Below, one piece after another: positions 15,130-24,702 of a stretch of 64,000 bases of DNA. The position numbers and the translations under genes were made by a program. The notes beneath the pieces are model-generated. The model did not search any database. It had not been told where the DNA came from and worked only from the letters and a program-made list of their open reading frames with translations. This DNA is from UBA6016 sp041915365 (GTDB taxonomy: Bacteria > Campylobacterota > Campylobacteria > Campylobacterales > UBA6016): NCBI GenBank assembly GCA_041915365.1, contig JAYSBP010000005.1:1-64000 (forward strand), written 5' to 3'. Each line of letters starts with the position of its first letter. The first letter of the stretch is position 1.

Positions 15130-16856
15130 AAAGATTTCTGACGATACTAGCGGCTCTCTCTCTTGCTACCGCTGCTTTTGCGGCTGGCGGCGTTGACGGT
15201 CCTGTTGAAAAACAAGCGCTAAATATGAATGCCATCATAATGTTTCTTATATTTGTAGGCGCAACTCTTGGTATTACATACTGGGCGGCTAGCAAAACAA
15301 AAACCGCAAAAGACTTTTATGCAGCTGGCGGCGGCATCAGCGGTAGACAAAACGGTCTAGCTATTGCTGGAGACTTTATGTCGGCGGCTTCATTTCTCGG
15401 TATTTCCGGTCTTGTTTATACGAGCGGTTTTGACGGTCTTATCTATTCGATAGGCTTTCTAGTCGGCTGGCCGATAATCCTATTTTTGATTGCCGAGCCT
15501 CTCAGAAACCTAGGTAAATATACGTTTGCGGACGTTGCGTCTTTTAGACTTAGACAAAAAGATATCAGAACTATCGCTGCGGCGGGCACTATCGTAACAG
15601 TTATTTTGTATCTGATAGCGCAAATGGTCGGTGCAGGTAAGCTTATTCAGCTTCTATTCGGTCTTAGCTATTCGACTGCAGTTGTCCTTGTTGGCGTACT
15701 TATGATTCTTTACGTTGCATTTGGCGGTATGCTTGCGACAACTTGGATTCAGATAATAAAAGCTGTGCTTTTGCTTTCAGGCGCTACGTTTATAGCATTT
15801 ATGGTTATGTCTTATTTTGGATTTAGCTTTGAAAATATGTTCCATAGTGCAACAGAGATACATAAATCTCATACAAAAATAATGGAGCCGGGCGGTTTGG
15901 TCGCAGACCCTTGGAATGCTATATCGCTGGGTCTAGCCTTGATGTTTGGTACGGCAGGTCTTCCACACATTCTTATGAGATTCTTTACGGTTGCGGATGC
16001 TAAAGAGGCTAGAAAATCAGTTTTCTATGCTACGGGCCTAATCGGATATTTCTATATCCTTACTTTTATCATCGGTTTTGGTGCTATCACGCTTCTGGCT
16101 CTTGACCCATCGTACTTCAAGCACGGTGTTACGAGCGTAATCAACGGCTTGCAAACAATAGTTAGCGATACAAACGCTACTCAAGTACTAGTAGGTGACA
16201 AAAAAGCTATCGTAGGCGGCGACAATATGGTTGCTATCCACCTATCAAAAGCTGTTGGCGGGGACTTGTTCCTAGGCTTTATATCAGCCGTTGCATTTGC
16301 GACTATCCTTGCGGTTGTGTCCGGTCTTACCCTTTCAGGCGCATCTGCGGTTAGCCACGACTTGTACGCTAGTGTTTTTGGAAAAGGCAAAGTCGATGAA
16401 GCTACGGAGATGAGAGCTTCCAAAATAGCTACGCTTGTCCTTGGTATCCTTGCGATTTTCCTTGGTATTGCGTTTGAAAAACAAAATGTTGCGTTCATGG
16501 TCGGTCTAGCGTTTGCTATTGCGGCATCGGTTAACTTCCCGATATTGCTTCTATCGATTTACTGGAGCAAGCTAACTACAAAAGGTGCATTCGTTGGCGG
16601 TTTTGTCGGTCTTGCGTCTGCAATCATCCTAGTAATCATGGGACCTGCGGTATGGAAAGACGTACTTGGTAACAAAGAGGCTCTAATCGGCCTTAAAAAC
16701 CCAGCTATCATATCTATGACACTGACGTTTGTCGTGACTTGGCTTGTATCCAAAATGGATAATTCTGCTAGAGCGGCAGAAGATCAAGCTGGATTTGAAG
16801 CGCAGTACGTTAGAGCTCAGACCGGTATCGGCGCTGACGCTGCTAGCGAGCATTAA
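15126..16856 (+). CDS. actP: Cation/acetate symporter ActP
   Basis: The 576-residue protein belongs to the solute:sodium symporter family and imports acetate with Na+ or H+. An apparent signal-like segment (about 1-19, ending TAAFAAGG) comes first, then roughly 13 membrane segments. Family motifs include YAAGGGISGRQNGLAIAGDF, SAASFLGISGL and GTAGLPHILMRFFTV. It follows DUF485 by overlap and is closed by a terminator-like hairpin. Acetyl-CoA synthetase three genes downstream would trap the imported acetate. It uses AGA for nearly all arginines, as do the neighbouring porin and acs genes, suggesting high expression. Confidence 0.95.
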   Translation: MKRFLTILAALSLATAAFAAGGVDGPVEKQALNMNAIIMFLIFVGATLGITYWAASKTKTAKDFYAAGGGISGRQNGLAIAGDFMSAASFLGISGLVYTSGFDGLIYSIGFLVGWPIILFLIAEPLRNLGKYTFADVASFRLRQKDIRTIAAAGTIVTVILYLIAQMVGAGKLIQLLFGLSYSTAVVLVGVLMILYVAFGGMLATTWIQIIKAVLLLSGATFIAFMVMSYFGFSFENMFHSATEIHKSHTKIMEPGGLVADPWNAISLGLALMFGTAGLPHILMRFFTVADAKEARKSVFYATGLIGYFYILTFIIGFGAITLLALDPSYFKHGVTSVINGLQTIVSDTNATQVLVGDKKAIVGGDNMVAIHLSKAVGGDLFLGFISAVAFATILAVVSGLTLSGASAVSHDLYASVFGKGKVDEATEMRASKIATLVLGILAIFLGIAFEKQNVAFMVGLAFAIAASVNFPILLLSIYWSKLTTKGAFVGGFVGLASAIILVIMGPAVWKDVLGNKEALIGLKNPAIISMTLTFVVTWLVSKMDNSARAAEDQAGFEAQYVRAQTGIGADAASEH

Positions 16857-16873
16857 AGTTTAATATTTTTACT

Positions 16874-16900
16874 GCGGAGGGCTTCGGCTCCCCGCTTTTT
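16874..16900 (+). terminator. Intrinsic terminator after actP
   Basis: A GC-rich hairpin (GCGG...CCGC arms with a TTCG loop at its tip and small bulges) is followed by five T and, a few bases later, seven more. It lies 18 bases after the actP stop and before the ribosome site of the next gene, so it should separate or attenuate expression between them. Confidence 0.7.
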
Positions 16901-16924
16901 GTATTTTTTTAAATTAGGGGTTAT

Positions 16925-18730
16925 ATGAGTAGTCTCGATATAAAAACATTTTTATCAAATATCCATCCATTTGATGAGCTTACATCGTACGCTTTGGGTG
17001 AGCTATGCTCGAAGGCCGATGTTTTGTACCTTAGACAAAATGAGCTCTTTTTCAAAAAAGGGGATGAGGCGACGTGTTTTTATATAGTGGCTAAGGGGAT
17101 AATAAAAGAAGAAAACGACGATGAGTTTTATTACTCTTCCGGTGATTTTTTTGACTTTGAATCCTTGCTCGGTGGTTCATACGTGAGTACGTATTCTGTG
17201 ACTCAAGAAGCGTTGCTTTATGTATTAAGCAAAGAAGATTTCCTAAAAGCCGTCCACTCAAACACAAAAATAGAAAACTACTTTTTCCTATCCGCCGCCA
17301 AAAAACTAGAAGCTAAACACAAAAACTCAGATAGTTATCTGGTAAAAAGAATTAGCGATATAGCTTATGAAAGTCCTTTGTTTGTTGACGAGAGCGGCTC
17401 GATATATGAAGCAGTCACAAAAATGACAGATGCTAAAAAGACTTTTATACTTGTTAGATTTGGCGATGAGATAGGGATAGTGACAGACTCCGACTTGCGC
17501 AAAAAAGTACTTCTAAATAGAATGAGTGTAGACGACAAGATAGGCCAAATAGCCACAAAAGGTATCAAAACGATAGAAAAAAGCGACTTTTTGTTTAACG
17601 CTTTGCTGCTCATGACAAAGCACAACATCAAAAGGCTTGTCGTAAAAGACGGAGCAGAAATATCAGGTGTACTTCAGGATATTGATATTTTGGGTGCTCT
17701 TTCGTCGCATACGCAGTTCGTCGCCCGCAAGATAGAGACATCGACTGGCATAGAAGAGCTCAAATCGGCGATAACCGACATAGACGCATCTATAAAAAAC
17801 CTACTTGCGGAAGGGGTAAAAGTCAAGCACATAATAAAGCTAGTAAGCGAGCTAAACATAAAGGTATTCCAAAAAGTATTTGAATGGTCGTTTGAGCCTA
17901 GTTTGCGAGATGACGTGGCTTTGGTGATATTTGGTAGCGAGGGCAGGGGCGAGCAAATACTTAGAACAGATCAAGACAACGGCATCATCCGCTCTGAAGC
18001 GGTGGACAAAGAGCTTGTAAAAAATGCGTCAGAGAAGTTTAACGCCACGCTAATAGAGCTAGGCTACCCAGAGTGCAGCGGCGGTGTGATGGCAAATAAC
18101 GCTTATTATCGCAAAAGCGTGGAAGAGTACAAAAAAGATATATATGACATGGTGATGTCGCCGACGCAAAATAGTTTTTTAAATCTCCCAATCCTTATGG
18201 ATATGTGCTTTGTCGCAGGCAACAAGGCGCTTGAAGCGGAAATATCGGCTTATATTGGCAAAAAACTAGGCTCAAATCAGCAGATAATAGCCAGAATGGC
18301 CGGCGGTTCTCTTTCGTTTGAGACCCCTTTGTCTATGCTTGGTGGATTTGTCCTTGACAAAAAAGAGCACAGTGGCGAGCTTGACATCAAAAAAGGGGCG
18401 ATTTTTCCAATAGTAAACGGCATTAGATGTTTGGCGGTGGAGAAAAACATATCTGCCGTAAATACGTTTGAGCGGATAAAGGAGTTAAACAATATAGGGC
18501 TAATAGACAGAGCCTTTGCCGAAGAGCTTATCGAGGCGTACAACTTCCTTTTGGAAACGAGGCTAAAAGAGAGACTCTACAAGGTGCAAACCGGGCAAAA
18601 GCCTGACAATTATATCAATCCTTCGAGGCTTTCAAAGCTTGAGAGGGACCTCTTAAAAGACGTATTCAAGATAGCGGATAAGCTAAAAAAGTTTTTGTTT
18701 GCCCATTTCAAGCTAGGGTATATTTCGTAA
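16925..18730 (+). CDS. cNMP-binding / CBS / DUF294 nucleotidyltransferase-like protein
   Basis: This 601-residue soluble protein has a cyclic-nucleotide-binding-like fold (about 10-125, FFKKGDEATCFYIVAKGII), a CBS pair (about 140-265), a DUF294 nucleotidyltransferase-like domain with GSEGRGEQILRTDQDNGII (about 330-365), and its C-terminal partner domain. The GS-x10-DQD pattern resembles GlnD-type nucleotidyltransferases, so it may modify a target in response to nucleotide levels. Proteins of this layout, with a DnaQ-like exonuclease beside them, recur near acetate permease and acs genes in other bacteria. Its biochemical target is unknown. AGGGG precedes the ATG. Confidence 0.9.
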   Translation: MSSLDIKTFLSNIHPFDELTSYALGELCSKADVLYLRQNELFFKKGDEATCFYIVAKGIIKEENDDEFYYSSGDFFDFESLLGGSYVSTYSVTQEALLYVLSKEDFLKAVHSNTKIENYFFLSAAKKLEAKHKNSDSYLVKRISDIAYESPLFVDESGSIYEAVTKMTDAKKTFILVRFGDEIGIVTDSDLRKKVLLNRMSVDDKIGQIATKGIKTIEKSDFLFNALLLMTKHNIKRLVVKDGAEISGVLQDIDILGALSSHTQFVARKIETSTGIEELKSAITDIDASIKNLLAEGVKVKHIIKLVSELNIKVFQKVFEWSFEPSLRDDVALVIFGSEGRGEQILRTDQDNGIIRSEAVDKELVKNASEKFNATLIELGYPECSGGVMANNAYYRKSVEEYKKDIYDMVMSPTQNSFLNLPILMDMCFVAGNKALEAEISAYIGKKLGSNQQIIARMAGGSLSFETPLSMLGGFVLDKKEHSGELDIKKGAIFPIVNGIRCLAVEKNISAVNTFERIKELNNIGLIDRAFAEELIEAYNFLLETRLKERLYKVQTGQKPDNYINPSRLSKLERDLLKDVFKIADKLKKFLFAHFKLGYIS

Positions 18731-19333
18731 ATGTTTGCGGCTCTAAAAAGAAAATATTTAGCAAAAAAACTAAAAGACAGAAGATTCGAATTTGTATTTG
18801 AAGAGCCAAGCTTTGATGAATATGTGGTATATGACTGTGAGACTACGGGGCTAAACCCAAAAAAGGACGAAATAATATCGATAGGGGCCGTAAAGGTAAA
18901 AGGCAACAAGATACTTACGAGCGAAAAATTTGAAGTAATAGTAAGACCGAAAAATCAGATAAACAAGGAGAGTATCAAGGTACATCACATCAGAAATTGC
19001 GACGTAGAAAACGGTATCTCAGCGAAGGAGGCTCTGGAGGGTTTTTTGGAGTTTATAGGCAATCGTCCGCTTGTCGGCTACTATCTTGAGTTTGACGTGG
19101 CGATGATTAACAAATATATGCAGGAATTTTTGGGGACAAAGCTCCCAAATCCTCAGATAGAGGTGTCGGCCCTCTATTTTGACAAAAAAAACGATGTTTT
19201 TGGCAGTAAAAATGTGGATTTACGTTTTGAAGCAATAATGAAAGATTTGAAACTGCCACTTTTTGGACAACATAGCGCATATTATGACGCTTTAATGACG
19301 GCGTTAATATTTGTCAAATTGAAAAATAGTTAA
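18731..19333 (+). CDS. DnaQ-like 3'-5' exonuclease
   Basis: This 200-residue DEDD-family exonuclease has the motifs YDCETTGLNPKKDEIISIGA (ExoI, catalytic Asp and Glu), HHIRN, VGYYLEFDVAM (ExoII) and HSAYYDALMTA (ExoIII, DEDDh type). It starts immediately after the stop of the DUF294 gene. This protein is a stand-alone DnaQ-like domain that may degrade small nucleic acids or nucleotides, and not necessarily the polymerase III proofreading subunit. The conserved pairing with DUF294 proteins suggests a joint regulatory role. Confidence 0.9.
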   Translation: MFAALKRKYLAKKLKDRRFEFVFEEPSFDEYVVYDCETTGLNPKKDEIISIGAVKVKGNKILTSEKFEVIVRPKNQINKESIKVHHIRNCDVENGISAKEALEGFLEFIGNRPLVGYYLEFDVAMINKYMQEFLGTKLPNPQIEVSALYFDKKNDVFGSKNVDLRFEAIMKDLKLPLFGQHSAYYDALMTALIFVKLKNS

Positions 19334-19371
19334 ACTTTTAATCTTAGATGTAAAGGAGAGGTTACATAAAA

Positions 19372-21318
19372 ATGGAAGAACTACACGGAATGGTTTTTAA
19401 ACCAAAAAAAGAGCTTTTTAAGACTCCAAACATAAAAAATATGTGTGAGTATGAAGAGCTTGTAGAGTGGGCTGAGAAAGACTATGAGGGGTTTTGGGCT
19501 CATCACGCAAGAGAGTTTATCGACTGGCAAAAGCCTTTTGACGTAACACTCGACGAATCTAGCGCACCAAACTACAAATGGTTTAGCGGCGGCAAGCTAA
19601 ATGTTAGCGAGCAATGCCTTGATAGACACCTAGAAACTAGAAAAAATAAAGCTGCAATAATATTTGAAGGCGAACCCGGCGATAAGAGAGTTATAACTTA
19701 TAGAGAACTTTATTATGAGGTATGCAAAACTGCAAACCTGCTAAAAAATAAATTCCACGTCAAAAAAGGCGATAGAGTAGTTATCTATATGCCGATGATT
19801 CCTGAGGCCGTATTTTTTATGCTTGCATGTGCGAGAATAGGTGCTATCCACTCCGTAGTATTCGGCGGTTTCTCTGCTGAGGCTCTTAGAGATAGAATCG
19901 AAGACGCTCAAGCAAAAATAGTCGTAACATCTGATGGCGGCTACAGAAGAGGCAAACCATATCTTCTAAAACCAGTTGTTGACGACGCTCTTTCAAAAGG
20001 TTGCAAAAGCATTGAAGCTTGCATCATAGTTCAAAGAAATAATGAAGAAATACCATACGTTGCTGGTAGAGACTATATCTACAACGAACTTGTAAACCTT
20101 GAAAACGCACATTGCCCTGCTGAGGCTATGGACAGCGAAGACCCACTTTTCCTTCTTTACACATCAGGCTCAACAGGCAAACCAAAAGGTGTTCAGCATT
20201 CATCTGCCGGCTATATACTATGGGCTCAGATGACTATGAAATGGGTATTTGACATCAACGAAAACGACACTTATTGGTGTACTGCCGACGTTGGTTGGAT
20301 TACCGGACATACATATATCACTTATGGGCCTCTAGCTATCGGTGCAACGTCAGTTATCTATGAAGGCGTGCCAATCTATCCAGATGCGGGTAGATGGTGG
20401 AGAATGATAGAAGAGTATAAAGTAAATCAATTCTACACGGCTCCAACGGCTATTAGACTACTTCACAAAGTAGGTGCGGACGAGCCTGCGAAATATGACC
20501 TAAGCAGCCTTAGAATACTGGGTACGGTTGGCGAGCCTATCAACCCTGATGCGTGGCTATGGTATTACAATGAAATCGGCGGCGGTAAATGCTCGATAGT
20601 CGATACATGGTGGCAAACAGAGACAGGTGGGCATATGATAGCGCCACTTCCTGCGGCTACACCTGCAAAGCCTGGTTCTGCTACATTCCCGCTCCCTGGT
20701 ATTATGGCAAAGGTCGTAAATCCTGACGGTACGCCTGTAGAGAGAGGAAATGACGGTCTACTATGCGTTATGAAGCCGTGGCCTTCTATGATTAGAACTA
20801 TCTGGGGCGACAACGAGAGATTTGTTAGCGGATATTTCGAAACTGTTAAAGGCATTTATTTCTCAGGTGATGGCGCTAGACTTGACGAAGACGGCTATAT
20901 CTGGATTACCGGTCGTGTGGATGACGTTATCAACGTATCGGGCCATAGACTGGGTACTGCCGAGATAGAAGCTGCAGTAGCCAAGTGTGACAAAGTAGCG
21001 GAAGTAGCAGTAGTAGGCAAGCCTGACGACCTTAAGGGTGAGGGTATATTTGCCTTTGTCGTGCCGAAATCTATCCCTGAAAATGCAGGTCAAGAGGCCG
21101 AGCTATTCAAAGAAATCAACGACACGATAGTAAGAGAGATAGGACCGATAGCAAAATGCGACGAAATCAAAATCGCTCCGGGACTACCAAAAACTAGAAG
21201 CGGTAAGATAATGAGAAGAATCCTTAGAGCTATCGCCGCAGGTCAAGAGGTAACGCAAGATACTTCAACACTCGAAGACCCAAGCATCGTAGAAAAACTC
21301 CAATCTTGCAGCGTTTGA
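19372..21318 (+). CDS. acs: Acetyl-CoA synthetase
   Basis: The 648-residue AMP-forming enzyme activates acetate to acetyl-CoA using ATP and CoA. It shows the usual family length, the N-terminal ACAS_N region (YEGFWAHHAREFIDWQKPFD), the P-loop-like LYTSGSTGKPKG near residue 262, the WWQTETGGHM motif and the C-terminal lysine (about 610) in TRSGKIMRRILR. That lysine is the known acetylation site that controls the enzyme. It starts 38 bases after the exonuclease gene behind an AAAGGAGAGG ribosome site, and a clean terminator follows it. It completes the acetate-uptake block. Confidence 0.97.
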   Translation: MEELHGMVFKPKKELFKTPNIKNMCEYEELVEWAEKDYEGFWAHHAREFIDWQKPFDVTLDESSAPNYKWFSGGKLNVSEQCLDRHLETRKNKAAIIFEGEPGDKRVITYRELYYEVCKTANLLKNKFHVKKGDRVVIYMPMIPEAVFFMLACARIGAIHSVVFGGFSAEALRDRIEDAQAKIVVTSDGGYRRGKPYLLKPVVDDALSKGCKSIEACIIVQRNNEEIPYVAGRDYIYNELVNLENAHCPAEAMDSEDPLFLLYTSGSTGKPKGVQHSSAGYILWAQMTMKWVFDINENDTYWCTADVGWITGHTYITYGPLAIGATSVIYEGVPIYPDAGRWWRMIEEYKVNQFYTAPTAIRLLHKVGADEPAKYDLSSLRILGTVGEPINPDAWLWYYNEIGGGKCSIVDTWWQTETGGHMIAPLPAATPAKPGSATFPLPGIMAKVVNPDGTPVERGNDGLLCVMKPWPSMIRTIWGDNERFVSGYFETVKGIYFSGDGARLDEDGYIWITGRVDDVINVSGHRLGTAEIEAAVAKCDKVAEVAVVGKPDDLKGEGIFAFVVPKSIPENAGQEAELFKEINDTIVREIGPIAKCDEIKIAPGLPKTRSGKIMRRILRAIAAGQEVTQDTSTLEDPSIVEKLQSCSV

Positions 21319-21333
21319 TAAGACGTTGCTCCA

Positions 21334-21356
21334 CCCGCCTATTATTGGCGGGTTTT
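21334..21356 (+). terminator. Intrinsic terminator after acs
   Basis: CCCGCC and GGCGGG arms enclose a 7-base loop and are followed by TTTT. It ends one base before the convergent cobW-like gene, so it can stop transcription coming from acs. The T-run is short, but the stem is perfect. Confidence 0.85.
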
Positions 21357-21357
21357 G

Positions 21358-22356
21358 CTATGTAGCCGCTCCCAAAAAACCTTCAAGTAATTTTTCATAC
21401 GGTAAATTCCTGCCAATTACCACAAGTAGCGATTTTCTTTCATCCTGTGGTTTGTCGCTATAATCAAACCCGACTATCTTGTGCACGCCCTGCACAATAA
21501 TAGGATTTGGCTCATCATAAATAGCAAAAACACCTTTGTATCTAAGCATATCGTTGCCATACTCTTCCACTAGCTCTTCCATGAATGAGCCGATTTTTTT
21601 GATGTCAAGCTCTGCCGCCTCAAACACGTACGATTTTATGCTGTCATTCCAAGATTTTGTAGGATTTTGCGTTGAAAAACTCGTAAACGACACATTGCTA
21701 GCCGTGCTTTTGTAACTTCCGCCATTTATCTGTATCGTATCGTCAAGCTCAAAAGCTTTTATGCCTATCCATTGCTCTTTTGGGAGTTTGCCATTTAGCA
21801 CTTCCAAAATATCGGCTTTTGAGTTGATAGCGTGGATGCGTAGTAGGACTGCCGATTTTTGCTCATCCGTTACGGTGTCGCTTTTTGTTAGGATTATTTT
21901 GTCGGCAAAGCCTATTTGGGAGGCCGCCACGGCATGCTCGTTTAGCTGTTTTAAGATGTGATGCGCATCCACTAGCGTTATTACTGCGTCAAGCGCAACT
22001 CTCTCTTTTATTTCATCATCCAAAAAAAATGTCTGGATGATGGGCGCAGGGTCGGCTAGTCCGGTGGTCTCTATGATTAATCTATCGATTTGAAGCTTGT
22101 TTGCATCTATTTTTGCGAGCAAATTTTTGATTGATTCCGTCAATTCACCTCTGATACTACAGCAGATACAGCCGTTGCTTAGCTCTATGATTTGTATATC
22201 TTCGCTTTTGTTTAGTAGTTTTGTATCTACGCCGACAGAGCCAAATTCATTTTCGATTATGGCTATTTTTTCTCGGCCTGAGGTTGATAAGAGATTGTTT
22301 AGTAGCGTTGTTTTGCCAGAGCCAAGAAAGCCCGTCAGTATCGTGGCGGGTAGCAT
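21358..22356 (-). CDS. COG0523 (CobW/YjiA) P-loop GTPase
   Basis: This ~332-residue G3E-family GTPase has the Walker A GFLGSGKTTLLNNLL, the metal-binding SNGCICCSIRGEL (CxCC) motif, the base-recognition TKSD, and a C-terminal CobW-C-like domain. Such proteins act as metal chaperones, often for zinc. The order cstA-ybdD-GTPase equals btsT-yjiX-yjiA of E. coli, so this is a YjiA-type member rather than a cobalamin-synthesis CobW. A TTG start at 22380 is possible but would overlap the previous gene; the ATG at 22356 leaves a 14-base gap. Confidence 0.9.
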   Translation of the reverse strand: MLPATILTGFLGSGKTTLLNNLLSTSGREKIAIIENEFGSVGVDTKLLNKSEDIQIIELSNGCICCSIRGELTESIKNLLAKIDANKLQIDRLIIETTGLADPAPIIQTFFLDDEIKERVALDAVITLVDAHHILKQLNEHAVAASQIGFADKIILTKSDTVTDEQKSAVLLRIHAINSKADILEVLNGKLPKEQWIGIKAFELDDTIQINGGSYKSTASNVSFTSFSTQNPTKSWNDSIKSYVFEAAELDIKKIGSFMEELVEEYGNDMLRYKGVFAIYDEPNPIIVQGVHKIVGFDYSDKPQDERKSLLVVIGRNLPYEKLLEGFLGAAT

Positions 22357-22370
22357 ACTAGGCTCTGTTT

Positions 22371-22568
22371 CTAACAACAACGTGGCGCACCGTTCCCACC
22401 ATATCTGGCGTCAACTCTATTTTTATAAAACTCTTCATAGCTCATCGGCTTTTCGTCCGGATGGGTAAGCTTCATATGCTGTACGTATAGGTCATAGTCG
22501 GGGACACCCACCATTTGGCGGGCGGCTTTGCCTAGATACTTTCCGGCTTTGGCAATTTTGTCGAACAT
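22371..22568 (-). CDS. ybdD: YbdD/YjiX family small protein
   Basis: This 65-residue protein matches the YbdD/YjiX family: GKAARQMVGVPDYDLYVQHM, then HPDEKPMSYEEFYKNRVDAR and the terminal RYGGNGAPRCC with two cysteines. It is nearly always encoded directly after CstA/BtsT-type transporters, and its stop and start codons share a base with cstA here (TAATG). The role is unknown; it may assist transporter function or bind the metal handled by the next GTPase. Confidence 0.93.
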   Translation of the reverse strand: MFDKIAKAGKYLGKAARQMVGVPDYDLYVQHMKLTHPDEKPMSYEEFYKNRVDARYGGNGAPRCC

Positions 22569-24685
22569 TAATGCTCCACGCAGCTTACTATCTGTTCGGC
22601 ATTTGCAGGTAGCGGCTCATACGGGACTTCGTTCGATGTGATTTCGTTTGATTTTAGAGCTTTCATGCACGATTTGACAGTAAAGTAAGCCATTGAGGCC
22701 ACTATAAACATAAAAAACACAATCAAAACGCCGTCAACTTGATTGTTAAATATTACTCTCTCAACCGCTTCTCTTGTTTTAAACACCGCTGTCGGTTTGA
22801 ATTCACCGCTAGCCAGTAGATTTGTTAGCTGTGTTGCTTTTGCGAAAAAGCCTATTGCTGGATCTGGGCTAAATGCCTTGAGCCAAGCGGCGCTCATCGT
22901 GCAGATGATGAGCCAGACGGCAGGAAGTGCGCTAACCCAAGCGTATGCCTGTCTTTTCATTTTGAATAGCACAACCGTACAAAGCATCAAAGCCAATGCG
23001 GCTAGCATTTGGTTTGTTATACCAAAGAGCGGCCAAAGCGTGTTGATACCGCCAAGAGGGTCTACAACGCCGACATACAGGAAGTATCCCCAGCAAACAA
23101 CAACAAGAGCCGTAGCTAACATATTTGCAAAAAGTGAGTCTGTTTTTTTGAGGTGTGGGTTGATAAGACCTAGTAAATCCTGAAGCATAAATCTAGCCGC
23201 ACGAGTACCGGCGTCGACCGCCGTCAAGATAAATAGCGCCTCAAACAAAATAGCGAAGTGATACCAAAAAGACATAGAGCCTAGCTGGCTTAGCGCATTG
23301 TGTATGATATACGCCATACCAACCGCAAGCGTAGGCGCACCACCGGCACGAGATACGATGCTTTTTTCGCCGACATCTGCGGCTAGTTTTGTAAGGACAT
23401 CGGGAGTAACGGCAAAACCCCAGTGACTAACCGTGGCGGAAGCGGCCGCTACAACATCCGGAAGTCCTGTTGGATTTAGGGCTGCAAGAGGTGCATTCAT
23501 GGCAAAATAGACGCCAGGGTCTATGATAGAAGCGGATATAAGGGCCATCATACCTACAAACGATTCTGCTAGCATCGCCCCATAACCTATCATTCTGGCT
23601 TGATTTTCGTTTGCAAGCATTTTTGGAGTTGTTCCAGATGCTATAAGTGCGTGAAAGCCTGATACGGCACCGCAAGCTATCGTGATGAACAAAAACGGAA
23701 ATAAGCTTCCAGACCATACTGGCCCATGACTGTCAAATGCGTATTTTGTTATCGCCGGCATCTGCATTACAGGCATCAAGACCACTATACCTATTGCTAG
23801 GGCTATTATTGCTCCAAGCTTCAAAAACGTAGATAGATAATCTCTAGGCGCAAGCAGTAGCCACACAGGCAAAACAGCGGCAATAAACCCGTAAACAACA
23901 AGCGCAATGGTCAGTTGTACGCCGCTAAGGTCAAAATAAGAGGCTATGGCAGGGCTTGCGGCTACATTTCCACCAAGCAAAATACCTGCGGCTAGACCTA
24001 CCATCCCTATGAGAGATATTTCGAGAATCCTCCCCGGTCTAATAAATCTGAGATAAACACCCATAAACACTGCAAGCGGTATAGTAAACGCAACCGTAAA
24101 CGTACCCCAAGGGCTATGCGTCAAAGCTTTTACGACAATCATTGCGAGAACAGCAAGGATAATGATCATAATCATAAAAGTAGCAACAAGCATTATGACA
24201 CCAGCTACACTGCCCATTTCCGACTTGATAAGCTCTCCAAGCGAGCGAGCATCACGACGGGTTGAGACAAACAACACCATAAAATCTTGTACGGCACCAG
24301 CTAGTACGACGCCAACGAGTAGCCATAACATCCCAGGTAAATACCCAAGCTGCGCCGCCAAAACAGGACCTACAAGTGGGCCTGCTCCTGCGATAGCTGC
24401 AAAATGATGTCCAAAAAGTATTGCTTTGTTTGTCGGGATATAATCCAACCCGTCGTTATGACGAAAAGCGGGGGTCATTCTCGTAGAATCAACTCCTAAA
24501 ACTTTATTGGCGATGTAGAGGCTATAAAAGCGGTAGCCTATCGCATACACACAAGTAGCCGCCGTTAGTATCCACATTGCATTGATTGTTTCGCCTCTGT
24601 TGAGGGCTATGTAGCCTATCGCAAAAGCGCCCAGCATGGATATAAAAATCCACACGGACTTGGAGTAGATGCCGTTATTTGACAT
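22568..24685 (-). CDS. cstA: CstA/BtsT-type carbon-starvation transporter
   Basis: The 705-residue inner-membrane protein has about 16-18 membrane segments and the CstA signature HHFAAIAGAGPLVGPVLAAQ with LPGMLWLLVGVVLAGAVQDF. Members import peptides or pyruvate: E. coli BtsT is a pyruvate:H+ symporter and C. jejuni CstA is linked to peptide use. Here the gene heads cstA-ybdD-cobW. A 12-bp palindrome sits 17 bases upstream of its ATG. Whether the substrate is pyruvate or peptides cannot be decided from sequence. Confidence 0.95.
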   Translation of the reverse strand: MSNNGIYSKSVWIFISMLGAFAIGYIALNRGETINAMWILTAATCVYAIGYRFYSLYIANKVLGVDSTRMTPAFRHNDGLDYIPTNKAILFGHHFAAIAGAGPLVGPVLAAQLGYLPGMLWLLVGVVLAGAVQDFMVLFVSTRRDARSLGELIKSEMGSVAGVIMLVATFMIMIIILAVLAMIVVKALTHSPWGTFTVAFTIPLAVFMGVYLRFIRPGRILEISLIGMVGLAAGILLGGNVAASPAIASYFDLSGVQLTIALVVYGFIAAVLPVWLLLAPRDYLSTFLKLGAIIALAIGIVVLMPVMQMPAITKYAFDSHGPVWSGSLFPFLFITIACGAVSGFHALIASGTTPKMLANENQARMIGYGAMLAESFVGMMALISASIIDPGVYFAMNAPLAALNPTGLPDVVAAASATVSHWGFAVTPDVLTKLAADVGEKSIVSRAGGAPTLAVGMAYIIHNALSQLGSMSFWYHFAILFEALFILTAVDAGTRAARFMLQDLLGLINPHLKKTDSLFANMLATALVVVCWGYFLYVGVVDPLGGINTLWPLFGITNQMLAALALMLCTVVLFKMKRQAYAWVSALPAVWLIICTMSAAWLKAFSPDPAIGFFAKATQLTNLLASGEFKPTAVFKTREAVERVIFNNQVDGVLIVFFMFIVASMAYFTVKSCMKALKSNEITSNEVPYEPLPANAEQIVSCVEH

Positions 24686-24702
24686 ATTTAACCTTTTTAT
24701 AC

